NCBI GenBank assembly: GCA_046597895.1
Contig: JBKJJS010000208.1
Coordinates: forward strand, 1-8,572
Direction of reading: 5' to 3'
DNA: 8,572 nucleotides
Origin: WLJO01 sp046597895
GTDB taxonomy: Bacteria > Actinomycetota > Acidimicrobiia > Acidimicrobiales > Ilumatobacteraceae
Of this stretch, positions 5,342-8,572 are shown piece after piece (position 1 is the first letter of the stretch; every line of letters begins with the position of its first letter). Below the pieces are notes generated by a model. The model saw only the letters and a program-made list of their open reading frames with translations. It had not been told where the DNA came from and did not search any database. Both the position numbers and the translations under genes were made by a program.

Positions 5342-8046
5342 GCCTTCTCGCCGCGGCCGAAGCGGCCGACATCGGGACGATCCTCTTTCACATCCTGGTG
5401 GTACTCGTCGCCGCCAAGGTGGCCGCCGAACTCGCCGAGCGAGTCGGAATTCCTGCTGTGCTCGGCGAGATCGTCGCCGGCATCGCGATCGGCCCCTCCG
5501 TGCTCGGTCTCGTCGAAGCGGACGAGGTGTTGCACGTCCTCGGCGAACTGGGCGTGATCCTGCTGCTGCTCCACGTGGGCATGGAGATGGACGTCGCGGA
5601 GTTGGGACGGGTGGGAAAGGCCTCGCTCTTTGTCGCGTTGCTCGGCGTGGCCGCACCGTTCATCGGCGGTACGGCTACGGGCCTTGCACTCGGACAGGAG
5701 ATGAAGACGTCGGTGTTCCTCGGCGCCGCACTCACGGCGACGAGCGTCGGCATCACGGCCCGCGTCTTCGGTGATCTTCGAGCGCTCGCTACCGTCGAGT
5801 CGCGCATCGTGCTCGGTGCCGCAGTCGCCGACGACGTGCTCGGGCTCGTCATCCTCACCATCGTGGTTCGGGTCGTGGTCGACGGCTCGGTGAGCGCCGG
5901 GACGGTGCTCGGTGTCACCGGGCTGGCCATCGGCTTTTTGCTGGTGACCGGGATTGTCGGCTCCCGCCTCGCGCCCCCGCTGTTCGGAGCAGTCCAGCGC
6001 TACGCCCGTTCCCCGTCGACCCTCGTCGCCGTGGCGTTCGCGTTCACGATCGGGTTCTCGGCCCTCGCCGACGCCGCCCGGCTGGCGCCGATCATCGGTG
6101 CCTTCATGGCCGGCCTTGCCATGGGCCGCAGCGACCACGCCGATCGGATCACCCGGGAACTCACGCCGATCGGCCACGTGTTCATCCCGGTCTTCTTTCT
6201 CTCCATCGGCATCGGTGTGGATGTGCAGGCGATGGCCCGCCCATCGGTGCTCGGTCTCGCCGGCGCCCTTACCGTCGTCGCGATCGCGGGCAAACTCGTG
6301 TCGGCCCTCGGGGCACGCGGTACCCGCAGCGACAAGTGGCTGATCGGCATCGGGATGATCCCCCGAGGTGAGGTCGGACTCATCTTCGCCACCCTCGGAT
6401 TGCGCACCGGCGTCCTCGACGAGGATCTCTATGCGTCATTGATCATCGTGGTGCTCATCACGACGCTGATGACGCCCCCGCTCCTCCGATGGAAGCTCAC
6501 GAGGGCGGCGGCGGCCTTCGATGACGACGAGCCTCCAGAAGAGCCGGAGCCAGCCAATGGGTGGCTCGATGACGACGGAGATGTCATCACGTTGCGGGGC
6601 AACCCGCCGCCCGGAGCCACGCTGCCGCTGGCACTGCTCACCGCCGCCCACGCCACGACTTCGCGACCGTCGCCCGAGCTACTCGACTGGTTTGCCGCCC
6701 ACCGGAATCGGGCACTGGCCTGGGACGCTGCCACCACCCAGGCCTTCATTCGCCTCCTTCAAGAAGGCAACGCCCGCTCGTGGCGGTTCCTCGAGACATT
6801 GGGAATTCTCGAACGCGCGCTGCCGGATGTCGCGGCCTCGCTCTCAGCTCGCCGCGCCGATCCGTCCGAGCTCGACGCCATTCGAGTCCTGCGGTTCCCG
6901 ACCGTCGATCGCATCAACGAACTTGCGGGTGACGCATCTTCGGACCAGGTCTTCGCCCAACACCACAAGCTGCTCGACCACCCGCACCGGTTGACCCTCG
7001 CCGCCCTCGTGCTCGACTTGACCATGCAGGACTCGGACCCCACACGCGTCGCCAGCAACATGCTCGGGCAACTCTCCATCTCTGGCGATGACGAACGTGA
7101 GGTAGCGGCGCTCGTCGTCGACGCGTCACTCCTTCGCTTCGCCGCCCGCGATCCAGACTCCTTCGAACCGGCGGTAATGATGCAGATGGCAACCCACATC
7201 GAGTCAACCCAGCGACTCAACTCGCTCTATCTCTTGGCCGTCGCCACTGGCGAGCAGTCCGAGTGGCAGCGAGCGGCACTCGACCAGGTGCGCGACGCCG
7301 TCGCGGCCCATGTCGGCGAGGACGGCGACGTGAGCGTGTGCGACGCGCGGCGCGATGCAGCCCAACGGCTCACGGTTGACCCCGCCGTGATCGAGCGCAT
7401 CGCCCATGCGCCACGGTCCTATGTACTGTCGCAGGAACCCCACGAACTGGTACGTCAGGCTGCCCTCGCTGAGCCGCCACCGCGCCAGGGAACGGCACGA
7501 GTCGCAGTCTCTGGTGACGAGACTCCCAACACGTGGCGCGTCGACGTGGCCTGCCAGGACCGCCCCGGCTTACTCGCCCGTATCGCCGGCGTCTTCACCG
7601 GCGCTGACCTCGACATCCTCACCGCGTCGACGGCCACGTGGGGCGACGGTGCGGTCGTCGGAAGCTTCCTCGTTCGGTCCCTGAGGCGCCCGACGGCGCG
7701 CACGCTCTCAGAAGCACTCGAAACGAGCTTCCGCGCCGCGTTGGTTCCACGCCCGGTCTCCGGGGCCAGCGTCAAGTTCGACAACGGCGGACTGCCGTGG
7801 CACACATCGTGCGTGATCGAAGCGGACGACCGGCCCGGCCTTCTCGCCGGCCTGACGACGGCCCTTGCCATGGCCGGGGTCGAGGTTCACTGGGCTCGCA
7901 TCGCGACCACGAACGGCCTTGCCACGGACCGGTTCGCGCTCACGGACCGAGACGGCCACAAGCTCGACAACGCCGCCATGGGTCGCATACGTCGTGCCCT
8001 CGAAGGAGAGTCCGATCGGGCAGGACGGCGACTGTTCTCCCGCTGA
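5338..8046 (+). CDS. CPA2 cation/proton antiporter fused to GlnD-like degenerate HD and two ACT domains
   Basis: This is a 902-residue fusion. Residues 1-385 form a CPA2 (NapA/Kef-like) antiporter with about 13 hydrophobic segments, the TATSVGITARVFGDL segment (133-147), the ion-binding pair Asp165-Asp166 in AVADDVLGL, Lys319 in AIAGKL and the PRGEVGLIF motif (342-350). The DD pair plus that lysine resembles electrogenic Na+/H+ exchangers rather than KefC. An acidic linker (about 394-414) leads to a region like GlnD after its nucleotidyltransferase domain: a helical segment (about 415-520), then an HD-like domain (520-660) in which VDRH is VDRI, HD is LD (Leu559-Asp560) and the later histidine is lost (VVDASLL). 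Two ACT domains follow, each with DRPGLL (741-746 and 831-836). GlnD ACT domains bind glutamine, so ligand-gated ion exchange is a reasonable inference. The ATG at 5338 overlaps the upstream stop; an in-frame GTG at 5287 is inside the previous gene. Confidence 0.93.
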   Translation: MSLLAAAEAADIGTILFHILVVLVAAKVAAELAERVGIPAVLGEIVAGIAIGPSVLGLVEADEVLHVLGELGVILLLLHVGMEMDVAELGRVGKASLFVALLGVAAPFIGGTATGLALGQEMKTSVFLGAALTATSVGITARVFGDLRALATVESRIVLGAAVADDVLGLVILTIVVRVVVDGSVSAGTVLGVTGLAIGFLLVTGIVGSRLAPPLFGAVQRYARSPSTLVAVAFAFTIGFSALADAARLAPIIGAFMAGLAMGRSDHADRITRELTPIGHVFIPVFFLSIGIGVDVQAMARPSVLGLAGALTVVAIAGKLVSALGARGTRSDKWLIGIGMIPRGEVGLIFATLGLRTGVLDEDLYASLIIVVLITTLMTPPLLRWKLTRAAAAFDDDEPPEEPEPANGWLDDDGDVITLRGNPPPGATLPLALLTAAHATTSRPSPELLDWFAAHRNRALAWDAATTQAFIRLLQEGNARSWRFLETLGILERALPDVAASLSARRADPSELDAIRVLRFPTVDRINELAGDASSDQVFAQHHKLLDHPHRLTLAALVLDLTMQDSDPTRVASNMLGQLSISGDDEREVAALVVDASLLRFAARDPDSFEPAVMMQMATHIESTQRLNSLYLLAVATGEQSEWQRAALDQVRDAVAAHVGEDGDVSVCDARRDAAQRLTVDPAVIERIAHAPRSYVLSQEPHELVRQAALAEPPPRQGTARVAVSGDETPNTWRVDVACQDRPGLLARIAGVFTGADLDILTASTATWGDGAVVGSFLVRSLRRPTARTLSEALETSFRAALVPRPVSGASVKFDNGGLPWHTSCVIEADDRPGLLAGLTTALAMAGVEVHWARIATTNGLATDRFALTDRDGHKLDNAAMGRIRRALEGESDRAGRRLFSR

Positions 8047-8082
8047 TGTTGGAACCGATTGGCCCGCCCAGCGCACGATCAC

Positions 8083-8120
8083 GTCACCGACTGGAAACAG
8101 AGCCAAGACGGCGGCGAAAC
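8083..8120 (+). promoter_or_regulatory. GlnR-type nitrogen operator upstream of amt
   Basis: The sequence reads GTCAC-N6-GAAAC-N6-AAGAC-N6-GAAAC. The actinobacterial GlnR consensus described for Streptomyces is gTnAC-N6-GnAAC repeated twice with the same spacing. Three of the four half-sites match fully, and the third (AAGAC) keeps only the final AC. The two GAAAC elements are exactly 22 bases apart. The box ends 92 bases before the amt ATG, and amt is a classic GlnR target. GlnR itself is not encoded in this window. Confidence 0.65.
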
Positions 8121-8150
8121 CTCTCCTCCGTACCGTGAGCAGCGGGTCAG

Positions 8151-8180
8151 ATGCAACGGCGCATCGGCCAATAGTTGCAT
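8151..8180. repeat. Inverted repeat in the amt promoter region
   Basis: ATGCAAC (8151-8157) and GTTGCAT (8174-8180) are perfect 7-bp arms separated by 16 bases, 32 bases before the amt start. The wide spacing could suit a dimeric regulator or be chance. TTGCAT in the right arm resembles a -35 element, but I found no well-spaced -10. Confidence 0.25.
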
Positions 8181-8200
8181 TGTCAACCCTGCCCTAGTGA

Positions 8201-8206
8201 GAGAGG
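8201..8206 (+). promoter_or_regulatory. Ribosome binding site of amt
   Basis: GAGAGG lies six bases before the ATG at 8213. It is the clearest Shine-Dalgarno sequence in the window and fixes the amt start. Confidence 0.7.
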
Positions 8207-8212
8207 TACTCA

Positions 8213-8572
8213 ATGGTGCGCAAAACTGCGCTCAAGCTCGCGACTGGTGTCGTGGTGTCGACTGCGGTCGTCGGCCTCGGTGCGTCAGTCGCCTTTGCCC
8301 AGGACGAGCCCGATGCCGTGACGGTCCTCGGCCACCAGATCAACTTGCTCTGGATCGTCATCGGCGCCGCCCTGGTGATCTTCATGCAGGCCGGCTTCGC
8401 CCTCGTCGAAACCGGCTTCTGTCGAGCCAAACACGCATCGCACGTCATGACGACGAACTTCGCCATCTCCGGTCTCGGGTTCATCGGCTTCTTCTTCGTA
8501 GGGTTCCCCTTGGCCTTTAGTGGAGTCGACATGTCCGCCTACCTCGGGCCTGATGGTGCGCCGGTCGGCAGC
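8213..8572 (+). CDS. amt: Ammonium transporter Amt (N-terminal part, cut by window end)
   Basis: The visible 120 residues are the start of a roughly 400-450-residue Amt/Mep/Rh channel, which moves ammonium across the cytoplasmic membrane as a trimer. Residues 1-29 form a signal peptide: a basic start (MVRKTALK), a hydrophobic core, and an AFA cleavage site before Gln30. The first mature membrane segment begins INLLWIVIGAALVIF (about 40-54) and continues into the family hallmark QAGFALVETGFCRAKHASHV; the next runs from NFAISGLGFIGFFFVGFPLAF. A cleavable signal peptide occurs in E. coli AmtB and in many actinobacterial Amt proteins. A strong ribosome site and a GlnR-like operator precede it, consistent with induction under nitrogen limitation. 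Amt is often followed by glnK and glnD, so the region just beyond the right edge is worth checking. Confidence 0.95.
   Translation, partial: MVRKTALKLATGVVVSTAVVGLGASVAFAQDEPDAVTVLGHQINLLWIVIGAALVIFMQAGFALVETGFCRAKHASHVMTTNFAISGLGFIGFFFVGFPLAFSGVDMSAYLGPDGAPVGS

Noticed and set aside
5338..6500. KefC-type glutathione-gated K+ efflux identity for the antiporter
   Set aside because: The ion-site pair is Asp-Asp with a conserved lysine, unlike the QD pattern of KefC, and no RCK domain follows.
6520..6580. Assembly misjoin between antiporter and GlnD-like tail
   Set aside because: The frame and base composition continue through the acidic linker, and there is no repeat or abrupt change. It cannot be fully excluded without reads, but nothing in the sequence suggests it.
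8047..8082. Intrinsic terminator after the antiporter fusion
   Set aside because: No stable stem with a T-tract is visible, so read-through into amt is possible.
1..8572. tRNA, rRNA, CRISPR array, insertion sequence or phage genes
   Set aside because: No tRNA-like cloverleaf, regularly spaced repeats, transposase motif or terminal inverted repeats were seen on either strand.

Overview
The window comes from a high-GC bacterium, most likely an actinobacterium. GC is roughly two thirds by eye. An actinobacterial-style FadE acyl-CoA dehydrogenase, an LLM-class flavin monooxygenase, a GlnD-type module, a GlnR-like operator and an Amt with a cleavable signal peptide all point there. Acidimicrobiia-like affiliation is my guess, not something the sequence proves. 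Coding density is high: there is no gene-free stretch above 300 bases, and the longest gap is 166 bases (8047-8212).

Left part (1-2516, minus strand): a likely three-gene operon read right to left. It has an LLM-class flavin-dependent oxidoreductase, then a small lysine-free protein that resembles the acetoacetate decarboxylase (ADC) family, overlapping it by one base at TGATG. Last is the N-terminal half of a circularly permuted ATP-grasp protein, cut by the window edge. Divergent from this operon, 2554-3660 (+) encodes a cytoplasmic serine hydrolase of the beta-lactamase/class C esterase fold, probably translated from a leaderless mRNA. It converges on a FadE-type acyl-CoA dehydrogenase (3695-4948, -). 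A G+C hairpin lies between the two stops.

Right part (4949-8572, plus strand): the most interesting block. A compact promoter region carries a perfect inverted repeat next to the dehydrogenase start, an 11-bp-period direct repeat of GTTCACAG, and overlapping hairpins. A tiny receiverless OmpR-type winged-helix gene follows. It overlaps by ATGA with a 902-residue fusion protein. The N-terminal ~390 residues of the fusion are a CPA2-family cation/proton antiporter with 13 predicted membrane segments and the ion-binding DD pair. The C-terminal ~500 residues look like the C-terminal part of GlnD, the PII uridylyl-removing/uridylyltransferase enzyme: a helical linker, a degenerate HD domain lacking its metal ligands, and two ACT domains that keep DRPGLL. 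The nucleotidyltransferase domain of GlnD is absent, with the antiporter in its place. After a 166-base gap holding a close match to the actinobacterial GlnR operator comes an ammonium transporter (amt), cut by the window end.

Working model (inference): the antiporter is an ion transporter gated by amino-acid binding, probably glutamine, at its ACT domains. It sits in a nitrogen-responsive locus next to amt, and the small winged-helix protein or an OmpR-family regulator such as PhoP or GlnR may control the block.
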